Source: Sipunculus nudus
Lineage: Eukaryota > Annelida > Sipuncula > Golfingiida > Sipunculidae
NCBI GenBank assembly: GCA_026874595.1
Contig: CM049319.1
Span: forward strand, 6,106,601-6,170,600
Direction: 5' to 3'
DNA: 64,000 bases
The first letter of the stretch is position 1. Each line of letters opens with the position of its first letter. Shown here piece after piece: positions 1-12,204 of this stretch. The notes under the pieces are model-generated. The model searched no databases. It was not told the DNA's origin and worked only from the letters and a program-made list of their open reading frames with translations. A program made the position numbers and the translations under genes.

Positions 1-824
1 TATGTTACATGTGAATAAAATTTAATGCATCAGGTTGTTGTGTTCTATTTATTTTTTAATGTTTGAATGAGGCTTTTTTTTATTAACCGGGACATTATCG
101 TAATTACCTATTATTAAAATAATATTCTTACATTGCTTGACATCAACAGGAATTACTCTTCTCGACATATACATTTCTGCACTGGGTCTGTAAAATTTCT
201 CAATTACTCACTCTTTCCGTGATAATAAAAGAATCGCTTATGACATATATTAATTTCTGACATCTCGTTCAAGTTTTGTGAAAATCTTTTGGGAGCGTAA
301 GCAAATATGATAAATAATTGGTAGTTGGGACTGGTTCCGTGATGGAAATGTTACAGGATCGGGGATTGGTTGATATCCCAGAGCCTTCACCCCCGGCGAT
401 AGGTCATGACACATACGTCATTATCCTCGCTACTGAGTCTATGATAGAATAATGTGGCCCAAATTCAGAATAAATATGTTGCTTCATTGAAAGCTCAGCA
501 CAATAGAAACTTCGTTAATTCCGTCATTTGGCGGGAGGGGGGGCCTGTTTTTGATAAAATGATACATAAATGAATGTTCCAGCTGAAAAATAAGGTAACT
601 TGAGTAAACCAGCTCCGGTCTTAAAGACATGGCACTATGCCTAAATCATGAGAACATTTAAGTGATGTTAGGCGTACCAGAAGCAGACCATATTTGCAAT
701 TTCAAAGTATTTCTGCCGACTTCGATCGGGGCGGCAGCTTGGGTGTCCTTAAGCCGGGGTGATTTTTGCCTAGGGGGAAAAAAAGGGTTCGTTGTCCAGA
801 ATAGCGGGGGTTTCCGCCCTAAAA
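1..824. other. No gene seen; AT-rich flank with GC-rich right edge
   Basis: The first 500 bases are plain AT-rich DNA with no reading frame of note. From about 720 the composition turns GC-rich, with blocks like GGGGTGTCC and CCGCC that also occur on the other side of the hairpin at 825-955 (around 1000-1060). This suggests that the hairpin element sits inside an older repeat. No exon, RNA gene or promoter could be supported. Confidence 0.5.
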
Positions 825-955
825 GGCCCGGCCACACCGAATTAACGCTGCGCTGAAAAAAGTTAAACTTTCTCCGCTTTGCAGCGCCGCAAAAATGCTC
901 AGCCGTTTATTTGCAGCGCTTTGCAGTGCAGCCTAGCGTTCGGTGTGGCCGGGTC
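825..955. mobile_element. 131-bp foldback MITE
   Basis: The left end reads GGCCCGGCCACACCGA (825-840) and the right end TCGGTGTGGCCGGGTC (940-955). They are inverted repeats with one mismatch, and the pairing continues weakly inward. The interior has no coding potential but repeats CTTTGCAGCGC-like words. Length, GC-rich termini and lack of coding fit a miniature inverted-repeat DNA transposon. No clear target-site duplication is visible, so the superfamily cannot be assigned. Confidence 0.6.
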
Positions 956-1359
956 TTAATGGGGTTCTTAAAGTATTAAAAACGCTCCGTCGGCCCAGAA
1001 AGTGTCCGTTAGGCGGGGTGTCCGCCCGAGAGGGGTGTCTGCCTGCAGCCCGGGGTTTCACCGTATCGTCAAGCGAATAAGTGTCACACACACACACATA
1101 TAGGATATAGACCTGTTCCTAGTAGCGATATGTGATGTGAATATCGATTTCATTAATAAAGAGGAAAGTCAGTATCATTGTCCTATTATCGCTTACATGC
1201 ACCTGCTTGTCATGGAAGTACTGTCGTGCATGCGTATAAACATTTCTTATCAAGTCTTAAAAGCCAAAGCAATAAATATACAGTGCATTTAGCTTTATAA
1301 ATTGTCAAGGTTATATTTAAACTTAGAGTCATATCCCTATTCGTTAGCAATCAATGTTT

Positions 1360-1467
1360 TACATCGATACGACCGATACAGCATGCAACGCATTTCGGTT
1401 ATCGTATCGACGTCGTGTATCGATTCGTATCGATATATCCATATATTAATACAGCCCTACATTATAT
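1360..1467 (-). mobile_element. hAT-like foldback terminus with ATCGATAC arms
   Basis: Read on the minus strand, the segment begins TAGGGCTG near 1466 and runs into dense ATCGATACGAATCGATAC words. The mirror arm lies at about 1359-1382. TAGGGCTG followed by ATCGAT-rich inverted arms is a common end for non-autonomous hAT elements in animals. This is family knowledge recalled, not a search result. No second terminus or 8-bp duplication was found, so it may be a fragment or a short foldback. Confidence 0.45.
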
Positions 1468-1810
1468 ACAGTAATATATAAGCCGATTGCCATAAATATT
1501 TTATAATTAAGTATTCTCTGGACAACACCGCTGAAATACATAGAAACTGAATTTAAGTGAAATTAAATTAAATGGCCATGTTTTTACTTTTTGCACCTGT
1601 TAAAAATTAAATAAAAGAACTGAAAAATCAATTTCGACTCCTATCGTTTAAGAATCTGGGTGTAACTCTCCGGTCATGCTTATTGACCGCTGGTGTTATT
1701 TGTCAACACTTACCATGCAAATGCATACATGTTATGAAAAGTTTATAAACCTTAAAAAAATTGCAAATAGCGTCAGAATCAGGTTTTTTAATTGTTCATT
1801 AGTAACAATG

Positions 1811-1824
1811 GTTGTCATGACAAC
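1811..1824. promoter_or_regulatory. Perfect palindromic RFX X-box motif
   Basis: GTTGTCATGACAAC is a 14-base perfect palindrome and matches every position of the X-box consensus RYYNYYATRRNRAC bound by RFX transcription factors, which control ciliary genes in animals. No exon is recognised nearby. An exact consensus match is expected about twice in this much DNA on two strands, so the full palindrome is the main reason to list it. Confidence 0.35.
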
Positions 1825-4211
1825 ATAGGTCTAAAATCGAAAAAAATGTCACATGGGAAGCCTTTTCCCTGTAAAGAACTCCAGCTTCTAACAGCTAAAT
1901 TCCTGTTTTAAAACTCCAAAAGGCTGTATTGGCTTGACTTTTGATTCTGGGTGGTATTGTGATATAATCAAATTTAAAGGAGACATGCTGTCCATTGCAG
2001 CCATTTGCTTTGGATAATAATAAGTAATAATGACTGATAAGCGGAATAAGGCTCACGGCTTCAAAAATAAGGCCAGGGTAAAAATTTATATTCTTTATAT
2101 TCTTTATGTCACAAGTTATTTTTCTCCGGCCAGAAGTAATTTTGGAAATTTATCTCACGAGAACACATATGAAATCAAAATTATCATCGATGGTTTGCAA
2201 TCAGAGCAGAATTGGACCGATATATCAATTTAATTTAACTTATTAACTCTTATTAGGCTCTTCTCTACCGTTGGGGGCGGGGGAGGGGACTTACATATGG
2301 TAATAAGTAGAACAGGTAGTACGTATAAAGTAGATTAGGCACCGACTTATTAATTACAGAGTTATCTCATGGAATGGAGATAATAAAACACTTCCATGGA
2401 ATCTTTGAAGCACTAGAGCCCAATGGGCAAAATGGGAAAGTGCGTCAGTGGTCAGAATTTTTTAAATATTTCATAAGCAAAATTAAGTAAAACGATACTT
2501 AAATCAAATATCTGTGGTCAATTTAATTTGTTATTTTAACATTTCTTATTACAAAGCTCGGTCGTCCAACCAGTAACTTGATGACCTTACACGTGCCATA
2601 ATTCAACAAAGGAACAAATTAATATTATTTCTTTTTGTGTCTTGGTAATGCAGGTTCATTATTCTCTTTCAACCACAGATGGCCTGTGATATAGTTAAAG
2701 CACTAGATTTTAAATGATACGTTATTAAATAACAATACAATCAGGTATACAGTTGTTATTCGGTGGGTGGATTTCACTACAGTATGGGGTTGCCAGGTAC
2801 AACCAAAACTGTAACCACGATAGGTAGAACAATTATAATGAATCGTGAAGGGAGAACTTAAAGAAATTGATATTGTTTCTAGTCGTTTAATGTAACACAC
2901 AAATTAGCAACCAATTTATTAAAAGGACAGTTGAAGAAACAAAATATTGCTTAACTTCAAATCACATTAATTTTGACGTATCAATTATATATTAGCAAGG
3001 AAAATTATATTCTTTAATTGAGGGAAAAGACCGTTCTCATGAGCATGCGCACTGCTCAAAACTGCAGTGTTTGACGCTAACAGACAAGCATAAAAGGTTT
3101 GGTAAAATTAAACAAATAAAAACCAGAAACTCCTAGATAAGGTCGGTCTATTACATTTAATTATCTGATACATAACGAAATATGAAACTTCTTAGCAATT
3201 TAACGGACCTAAACACTTATGAAAATGGTCGCCGACAGGTGTCGCGAGAGTGAAGGGAAAGGTCTATTGATATGACTATATATTCTTTCATATAATCTTT
3301 ACGTTTAATGAAAACAGATTTCACACCAATGCATGTCTGCTGGTGGATTTGCAACATTCCGTTTTTATTTGATATATAATCAGGTACAACTTATGATATA
3401 TAAACAGATAAAACTTCAATCTAAATGGTAAATACACATATTCATGTTATGCCCTTTGGTATATACACGAGCTTTCCAAGTGAATTTTTGTATACCCAAC
3501 TGTCCGCAGTTTAATATTTAATAAAATATTAATTTAATTTTTAATTTTTAATATTAGTTTAATATTTTTTTTTATTTCTCATGAAATCACAAGGAACAAT
3601 CATGAGGAACCATGAATTTAAAAGCTATACTGTAAAATATGTGTTAAAAATAATTACGACATTCGTCATACATCTAAGACCTATGTAGGTCTTGCTTCAC
3701 TTGAGGGCTTGCGGGGAGCTTGCAGAGCTTCCGCAATGAAGAAAGAAAACTATGATTAAAAACTGTTACATAGAGAATTTAGTCGAGTCGTCCTTCTCTC
3801 ATGACCAACGTTTCTACAGAATTACATTGAAAAAACTTAGGCGCAAGTTGTACGTCCCCATATCCTAGGCGTAACAGAACCCATTGCTTGGTCATAGCCG
3901 AATGGCTCATTCGTTTTGCGATTGAAACACGGCAGTTGGGCATGGATTTTCCAATTAAACTTGCAGAGCGCTAACTCTGGGTGGAGGTCGTTAGTGAAAA
4001 ATCTCACGCCTGATATTCTCACTTTCTCCCTGCTTTGAATCCAAAGACCAAGTTATTCACTGATAGATATTGTATCTACATGACATATAGCCGGGTAAAA
4101 AATGATCCTAGGCAAGGTTTCACTTTTGGTGTTTTGTTATGGATGCCCTTACAGTTAATGTTTTACGACCCTGATGTCAGGACCAGGCCAATGCACCCAG
4201 ACCGCATTGTC
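1825..4211. other. No gene seen; AT-rich intergenic or intronic DNA
   Basis: The stretch is AT-rich, with only short frames rich in I, K, F and Y. A G-run cluster with a pyrimidine-free core lies at about 2271-2287. An AT-only block lies at about 3510-3575. A short inverted repeat, AAGACCTA/TAGGTCTT, lies near 3675-3692. None supports a gene. Confidence 0.5.
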
Positions 4212-4279
4212 TCGTCTGCTCGCGATGTGTCGTCTGCTCGCGACCTATCGTCTGCTCGCGATGTGTCGTCTGCTCGCTG
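4212..4279 (+). repeat. 18-bp tandem repeat, 3.8 copies
   Basis: The unit TCGTCTGCTCGCGATGTG starts at 4212, 4230, 4248 and 4266, with a variant third quarter in copy two and a truncated last copy. The unit is CpG-rich inside an AT-rich setting and divisible by three, so several frames stay open across it (a repeated SSARDV on the plus strand). I read these frames as a by-product of the unit length. Confidence 0.85.
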
Positions 4280-5018
4280 TTGGTTTATCCGGCAGGAGGG
4301 AACAATAAGTCGTTTTACTGCAGGCTGATGACAAGAACAGACGATTGTTTCCACTGCCCCAAAGCAAAACATGAAACCCGGGTTTATGGTGGGATTCTGA
4401 AGTGTCACCTAGTGCACGGTTTATAACTGGCCGATCGTTTGTTAGAAATAAATTTAAAATGACTGGCAAAATACGCCTGCGTCAGAGTCGAAAATATAAA
4501 AATATCATGATAATTCAAAATAATCATGTTGAACTGAATGAGTAAATGACCAAAATTTAATTCTCTACGTGTAAGGCGGATTTTCTTGTTACAGAAGCAC
4601 CGCATTGAACTAATGTCAGTTTTCGTTTCCGATAAATCGGATCTTGATAAATTGGGTCTTGCTCTACAGTGATGGGGAATTCAATTAGTTTGGGATTGGG
4701 ATGACCATATAATACAGAATAGTCAAAAAAGACGAAGATTTCAGCCTTGAGCGATAATGCAATTCAATAGTATGACTTCTCTATCCAGAAGATCCACTTC
4801 TTTAAATGCAATTCTTGATAGTTAAACCAATTTAACCCAGAACACGTTTTTCTTTAAACAGGTGATACCAAATTTTGAAACAGAATTAGCCAATGACTCG
4901 ATGGGGAGAACGTTGAGCAAGCAACATCCGCTAACAGAATGTGTCCTATAGAAGATTTACCAAAGATTTTTAACTCGAGACCGTGTGTTTTTAAGTCGTA
5001 AATAACACATAATGTACG

Positions 5019-5020
<2 letters not shown>
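4280..5020. other. No gene seen
   Basis: AT-rich sequence without a convincing reading frame, splice signal pair, RNA gene or repeat. It leads directly into the AT microsatellite at 5021. Confidence 0.5.

Positions 5021-5070
<50 letters not shown>
5021..5070. repeat. (AT)n microsatellite
   Basis: About 25 uninterrupted AT dinucleotides. It produces spurious IYIY-type frames on both strands. Confidence 0.95.
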
Positions 5071-5074
<4 letters not shown>

Positions 5075-8000
5075 GAAATAACAAGCAAGTCAGAACAAAC
5101 AAGGCTTCAAGCTTGGTTCCCTGAATGGTTTGTTATGGTATGAAAGATTCAGTTTTAGGACCGAAAGTTTTCAAATGACCCAATTCAATTTGAAAAAAGG
5201 CCTTTTATTAGGACCTCGGTACCTGAATTTTGCGAAAGAACCAATGAACGGGATAATTTTTTTTTATCTTAGTTAAACTCATACATTAACATTCCTTAGT
5301 CTTTTTTTTTATTTGACTTAATATTTAAATCCAACCTCTTCTTTAATTATAATGATATTTTGTAATCTTAATACAATCTACTCTTGTTGTTATAATAATA
5401 TAAGTATATATCTGTCATTAGTATAACTTGCACTGATCTCAGCCTTGTTATACTTATAGTATATTACCTGTATATTACAATGTTAATGATTATTTGAGAT
5501 TTACTGTCTTAGTTTTTATAGGTTTTTTAGTCATACAAGTACCTTTTAATCGGAAAATGGCCTTTCAACGGCTCACACGTACCTGTACAGATTATGGACA
5601 TAATAAATTTATCTTATTTTATTTAATCTTAACTTAACTAGACCATACGCTGTATATGACCGTTATATGACAAAGTACTCGTCTTTTGCGTCATTGGTAG
5701 GTACTCATTACTCACGATATGTTATGCTCTAGTCTCTTACGACAATGAATGTACGCAATGCACGAGAGATACTCTTAGGACAAAAGATAATTAATTCTGG
5801 TTTTCTACTTGGCGTGAAGTCAATTAATCCGCTGTGCAGGTACTTGAAAAACTTGTACAAATATTTAGCCATTCAATCCCACCTGCAGCTCAAAATGTTT
5901 GGATCTTATCCCCTGGAAGCACCCAGTGACATCCCCGTTGTTTTGCGTTAGCTCTTGTAATTCCATGGCCCTTGTGTTAATTAAATTATAGCCTTTTTCA
6001 AGCTACAGTTGAGAGGTAAGTTTATTCCTGATAGACATGGTTTAATTAGGTTTTGCGCGAGCACCCCGGGCTTGTGCACTTGACACAAAGGTGACCAGCG
6101 GCAGCTTGTGCTGCTTATTAGTTGGGGATAATGGTTATACACTCAACAACTGGCCACAAAAATGGGCCGCGGTTTTAGTTTTGTATATATATCACGGTGC
6201 TATACCGGTACACGGGGAGTGTTCATATTGATTCGCTTTAACAGGGACCGCCAGAATAAATGAAGGTGGAGCCATGATGTGATGACAGGCAGACCTACAC
6301 AGGTACAGTTAGACAAACAACCAGTCGTGCATTCATAAACTTACCCGGTTCGTCTTTACAAAATTTAAACTCTTCATAAAAATATTCATTAAATCTGATT
6401 GAATTTGTATAAATTTTTTGTACTAAGGCAAATAACTGGACTTAAACCGGATTGCCTGCGACAAATATTTTTCAAGGAAGAAACCTGACTTCTATGTATA
6501 TTTACGGAATACGAGCGTCGCTTAATTCAAACCCCCTTAATTGAATCTCCCTCTGCATATATGTATATTTGTCTTATCCAAATACCTTCGCTTTTCAGTG
6601 TTTGAAATATCAATGTATGAATCGGGAAAAAAAACCAGACATCTAATTTAGAAAGCAATCAGGGAGCGCATACCTCCGCAAACCAATGTTATCTGTATCA
6701 ACATTTCAACCACCATACTTAACAATTAGAAATTCCTCATTAATTCACTGAAATTCATTTAAAACATTAGGTTATATGGACCGTTAACATAATTTCAAAC
6801 AAATTGCCATCGCCTATCTACCCGATAAACGTTCAATGAAATTGAATATTATTTCATGAATAACTAATAAAGATATATAGTGTCTGTCGTTTAGTTCAGG
6901 CTCTGACCGACTGATGATGTATTTACACAGTCACTGAGTGTGATGCAGATGGCGTTACTGAATGTAGGGACTGCTGCTGAGCCCGCCACCATCCCAGCTC
7001 CTTCGACTCGACAAAGAAATTAATTAAAAAGCGAGGTGAGGGAGGTCAGACGAGGACCAATCATGCCTGACCTTTTCCATAGGCTTGGACTCCCCTTGGT
7101 TTTTTAATATTATAACATTTTAAACAAAAGTTCTGTCAGCAGTATATAAAAAGATTTCAATTTAAATTGATTTAAATTAAATGGGAGTGTGGGCTATAGA
7201 ACAAGGAAGAAGTGTTTGATTTTTGTGCAGAATCCGATTATTTTTTCTGCTTTTGTGCCAAAAAACACACTTTAAAGCATGCGGGAAGTAAGGTGGCTCC
7301 AGATCAAAATCCGAATTTGAACCGGACGGATCCGTCCCAGAACTATAACTATTTGTTTCCTCTTTCGCCCATGAGCTATCCTCCTACATTCAGAACTTTC
7401 AAAAATATGGCTCTGACACACATACACCGTCTCTCTCTCTCTCTCACACACACAAACCGTAGCGCACTCCGGAACACATACACACACACGACCAAGCACA
7501 TATCCCCTGCCTCCTTAGGGGGAACAGGAAAGACCTCAAAGAAAATCTGCATGAGAATTAGGTGCCGGATCGTTTAATTTGAAATCACTAAATGTACAAA
7601 CAGTTTCTACATCTTCAGCTGGCCATTTCTGACTGGAGAAGGGTTCAATTTTTCTTTTGCAATGAAAACTCTGAATGTTTATTTTAAAAAAATTGAGGGT
7701 GTTATGCAAATATCTTATTTAAAGATATTCAGCCACACTAAATAACAGAATCTATGACGTCATACACCAGTACCTGTTCTTTGAGATAATGTTCATAGCG
7801 GTGCTGCAACAGTTGTGAAAGTAACAAAGTGAACAATGAATGTTGTATCGGTGCGCCGGAGCTGTCTCAAACGGGTTGAATTATAGACGCAGGAAAATGT
7901 AAAGGAAAATTTTCAAGGTTTGCAACCCCTAAAATCCCATTGGGATCCAGCCTTGTTAATTAAATAAGCACAAATGCACACGAGTTATTTCTCTAAAGGT

Positions 8001-8166
8001 ATCCGTAATCCAGAATGATTTTCCTGTCAAACAGTAAACGTCTTCAAAAGGCCAAGAAAATGTGGCATTCACGGGCACCGCGCATCAGTTTTTGAAAATT
8101 CACCTAATGATCGGGTCGCATCCCGTGAAACAGACTGTAGTTAATTTACAGTGTTGTTTTTCTTCA

Positions 8167-8167
<1 letters not shown>
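5071..8167. other. No gene seen; short CT and CA tracts near 7.43 kb
   Basis: Three kilobases of AT-rich DNA with no recognisable exon. The longest frame (about 120 codons, 7212-7577) runs through CT and CA simple repeats near 7432-7456 and has low-complexity HTH/SLSL composition, so it is not treated as coding. A weak GC rise near 6900-7080 has no distinct motif. Confidence 0.45.

Positions 8168-8239
<72 letters not shown>
8168..8239. repeat. Compound (TA)n(TG)n microsatellite
   Basis: About 58 bases of alternating TA pass into alternating TG up to 8239. A dispersed repeat copy begins directly after it (8250-8333). Confidence 0.95.
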
Positions 8240-8249
8240 AATAAAAGGG

Positions 8250-8333
8250 GAGATGATTACATTGACCACCACCACCCCCCATCCCCTAGCTGAACTAGGG
8301 GGGTATTTACCCCCAACCTGTATTGTCGCTCCT
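8250..8333. mobile_element. Dispersed repeat terminus, copy 1
   Basis: The segment shares the word order TGATTACATTGACCA, a C-run, a GGGGGTA...TACCCCC-type small hairpin, then TGTCGCYCCTG, with 40441-40521. On the minus strand it would begin CAGGAGCGAC, like CAGGGGCGAC in the other copy, a style typical of DNA-transposon ends. Both copies lie next to a simple repeat on the same side. No second terminus was identified. Confidence 0.55.
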
Positions 8334-9172
8334 GGTTACACACTCAGCGGAATCAAGTTTAAAACATGTTTAAATAATTTCTTGATATCTTCCCATAATG
8401 ATACAGTTATAACGTACACTCACTCATGCCGACTGACGGACACACAGACAGACCCCATATTTAAAGCAAAACTGCTCTCATCATTGGCGGATGTAATAAG
8501 TATCTCCAAGATAATTAATATAATTAATACATAAATCAAGTAATTACGTTATAAGTGTCTCTTTAAGACAGGTATTACGGAAGAGCAGTAATTCCCTGCT
8601 TAAACTCTGCATGGTGCATCCCGAATAATTTTCCGCCAAATATCACTCAACACGTCATCTGTGTAGGCGGATGAAAAATCCTTAATACGCATCTTACAGA
8701 AACCTGCTTGGGGAATCTGTGAACAATTTGCATAACCAGCGCAATAATGTAAAATCACTGACAAATCGTATAGGAATATCTGATGAGCTTCTCCGTCTCC
8801 GAGCTGACTGTCGACTAGTAGTCAATAATTACACGCTTTTATGTTTCTTCCATTGGAAAAAATAGAATAAAAATATCTTTAAATTTGCAACCTTAAACTG
8901 TGACATGTACCTGTCTCACTTGCTTTATCTCAGTTAAAATTTATTATATATATTTTTACTGTGGTTGGTTCCATATACGCGAGGTTACAATTTCGCCTTC
9001 ATTTTAATGTTCAATGTTACGCGAGTGTTCCATTTTGGCGATTTCACAGTTATTTCGAAGTGAGCTGGACAAGGACAGGACATGCATTTTTAACAGCTAA
9101 TATGACACATCTATTACATTTATAATATCAGTCGTTTAAATACAGCAGACATAAAAATTATGGTGTTATTTT
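8334..9172. other. No gene seen
   Basis: AT-rich DNA with one frame of about 90 codons (8253-8534) that overlaps the repeat copy to its left and has no recognisable domain. Nothing else stands out before the transposon-like terminus at 9173. Confidence 0.5.
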
Positions 9173-10037
9173 CAGCGGCGGATCCAGAGGCCCCCCCCCC
9201 CGCCCACCACATCTCTAATTTTATCTATATTTTCTTCCCATTTATTCGTAAGTAATTATCATATTTCTTTTATACTCCCTAGCAGTAAGATTATTAAATT
9301 ATCCACAGTGTATAACTTTCAAATTGATAAGTTGAGGATTTTAATGAACGGCTTTGTAATTCACTCCTTTGGAGCATCCTTTAATTTCTGTAACGATGGA
9401 AGGAGTCTTCCGTTATTTTACTATGCTGGGACATAACACCGAGGCAGCCCCGAAATCGTATGCGCCTGTGAGTGAGACACGGTCTTCCTGTTTGACTGAA
9501 GAGCTCAGCCTGGGTTGGGGTCGACCATGACAAATTTCACGGCTCCTCTGCTGATACTCGAACTCACGACCTGTGTTCTACCGGGTACGGTCCGCTGTAT
9601 GTAGACCACAGAAGCCAGTAAAATGTGTGAGATACGACTTGAACATTTTAATAATTAATTAACCACGAGGATTACTTTGAAAATATGATATTTTGCCAGT
9701 TTTAAAGAAAGGTGCATTTTAACCATTGACATGAAAATGTTACTTTCCAGTCAAAGGTGCCAACCTTTTTAAAAGGAATTTATGTGAATTCTGGCTTCTT
9801 CTGTCTATATATAAATAATCTAAGGGTAATTCTGGTCGTGAAAAGTTTTTATAAGGCCTTTATGAAGGATGAATGAACTTTGTTTATCAACAGCATATCT
9901 GTAAACACAGAAATCTTGAAAAACGGGAAAAAAATGTAACCTGAGGTGGCAGGTTGCATATATATAGGTAAAAAGGTCACTTGTTACAAACAGCCAATTA
10001 GCCCCTCCCCCCCTCTTGAATTTCTGGATCCGCCACA
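9173..10037. mobile_element. Candidate non-autonomous DNA transposon, about 865 bp
   Basis: GGCGGATCCAGA at 9177-9188 is repeated in perfect inverted form as TCTGGATCCGCC at 10023-10034. Each is followed inward by a C- or G-run. CAGNGGCGGATCCAGA-type ends are common on hAT-like elements in animals (recalled, not searched). The interior carries no transposase-like frame but includes a tRNA-like SINE segment (9400-9635). Flanks give only a partial TATTT match as target duplication, so the pairing of the two ends could be coincidence between two separate copies. Confidence 0.4.
9400..9635 (-). mobile_element. tRNA-derived SINE-like element
   Basis: On the minus strand GAGTTCGAGTATC (plus 9553-9565) resembles the internal RNA polymerase III B box. 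TGGTCTACATACAGCGG lies about 45 bases upstream, where a tRNA A box is expected. A unique GC-moderate body follows toward 9400. The cloverleaf is degenerate, so an intact tRNA gene is unlikely and a tRNA-derived SINE is the better reading. Its end points are estimated. Confidence 0.45.
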
Positions 10038-11874
10038 TATTTATCATAACTTTCTTTTGCATTTCTGTTTTATAACATCATTCTTTCTTTCCCTTTCGTC
10101 TTTCGACAATACAGAACAATATGGATGATGGATAATTAATATTGTAAAAGACATACAGCGTAGGTAATGACTTCAAGTGTATTGTTCAGTTGTTTTGATG
10201 GGGCGTCTTTTTCACTAAGCTTTATGTTTGCGATTATTTCCTTTTCACGAATTTCGAGGATATGAAACCGTTGCTAACAGGAACCGGACAACAGTATAAA
10301 GTTTATTTGGGTTTAGCATTATAAAATGTTCACAGGTCTGGTATTATCTGTTCTGTTTGATTAGCTCGCAATCTGGCTCCACGCACCTGCGATAATGATA
10401 ACAAAACAGTTACTCCACCTGGATCCCGCATGAACAACACTGAAAACAGAAGCCCGGACCACCCACTCACTGTACCCGCCAACCCTCCGGGGTACAAGGT
10501 GTTATTTTGCACTTAACCTGGGGACGGTGAAAGGTGATTTTTTACAGGTTTTATAAATAGATTTTATGTGATAGAGGTTTTTGTTTTTTAATGGGGCGTT
10601 TGTCTGTCTGTCTGTCAAAGAAAGCCCACCAAAAGGGAGAGGATCTGATTTATTCTTTAATATTGGTTTTCATGGGTACTTCCAGGCTTAAAATCAGGCG
10701 TAAGTCCAGTGGTATCATAATTTCTGGACACAAAGCTCCCACAACCGTCAGATTGATTTCATTCGTGCCCAGAATATTTTAAACCATAATGCATTAGTGA
10801 ACTTGATAAAATCATATTAATTGTTTATGAAAATTTGAAATTTCAAAACTATTTAGTTGGTCTTAATGTGTAATTTCTTTCACTTACTACTAGTTTTCCT
10901 CATCTATGATTCGGGTCACATGGTTTGTATTATGTTCTAAATATCCCATACTTAAAAGAACAAAACAAGCTGAAAGAAAACAAGCTTAAATGTTTTTGAA
11001 AAAAGTTCATAATTCAAATCAACTCATTAATTCAGCAAGAACAACCTCCCCGCTAAATTAATTGACCCCTGATAACATTTGAATTCACCCGTGCCTTACA
11101 AAAGAAAAACAAAGGAAACCGGAGGGACAGACACATGTGATCACCTAATCCTCGCCAAACTTAATTGGCGGAGGTAACACACCAGATGGAACTGTCTGGT
11201 ATTCAGCACCCAGGTCTGAATCTGGCGCGGCCACATTCAAAGGTCGTGCGGTTACCACAGGAAAAAACCTAAGCAACCAGTAATCTCATCTCCCATCCTC
11301 ACCAAGTCTTTGATAGCCACTGATTGGGTAGTATGAAAATGAGTAAACCATGTCCCTTTAACTTAGTTTCAGGTTAGCCCCGCACTGATGAGACTACCCT
11401 CTCGCTGATATAACTAAGTGATACATTTTTATGTTTAACTCATAAAATATTATTTCAATTACCACGTCAAAGATACGAAGTATAAAAGATGAAGTCTGTC
11501 TGTGAAAAAAAAATAATCGTCTCAAAATGTAAATTATACTGGTAATTATAGGGTTTGGGACAAATAATCAATTACAAATTACAATTACTTAGTGTTTTTA
11601 GAAAACAGCAAGAACAGCAATTGGATTGAGATTGGTTTGAGCTCTTAAAATTTATTAACAGTCGTAACAAATTTATAAAGGATACATCTACACAATCTAT
11701 ATTATAAAAAGAATCGCAGAAGGGTATGTACAAAGAGTCATTGTTAAGTGGTATTGTAATATTAAAATAAACATTTCATCATCGCCACAAAACGGATCCA
11801 TGATGTGGTATATCAATGAAGCTTGTTGTAAAGAAATAAGAAAACAAATCAACTTAAACATTAATTTAAGGACA
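10038..11874. other. No gene seen; small inverted repeat near 11.16 kb
   Basis: Mostly AT-rich. A short TGTC/TCTG run lies at 10602-10617. At about 11149-11173 the words CCTCGCCAA and TTGGCGGAGG face each other across six bases, giving two E2F-like TTGGCGG sites in inverted orientation; this could be regulatory or chance. No exon could be supported. Confidence 0.4.
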
Positions 11875-12070
11875 CGAACGTGTGTTTGTGGCATTGGGTT
11901 ATCACTAAATGGATATAAACCGGGCCATTTCAATAAAAGTGTGGTAAAAAAGGAGAAAACTAGTTAAACTTTATTATAAAAAAAATTATAAAAAAAAATT
12001 ATTGGGTATGTGGCTTTTTGTTACGACTAAACGGATAGAAACCGTGACATTTCAAAAGAGCAGATTATGT
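11875..12070 (+). repeat. Diverged two-copy tandem repeat
   Basis: The words ACTAAACGGATAGAAACCG (about 12027) and ACTAAATGGATATAAACCG (about 11906) sit in similar contexts, each preceded by GTTA and followed by a CATTTCAA word. The two units lie about 121 bases apart and have many differences. The origin of the repeat is unknown. Confidence 0.5.
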
Positions 12071-12204
12071 ATGTTTACTCAATTATTAAAACAATAATTG
12101 AATAACTGATGAAAAATGTCTTTCATGGGGTTTATGGAAATAATATATCATTGGTTATAGGCATCAAAATTTATCATTGAATTAAATCAACCAGATTGTA
12201 ATCT

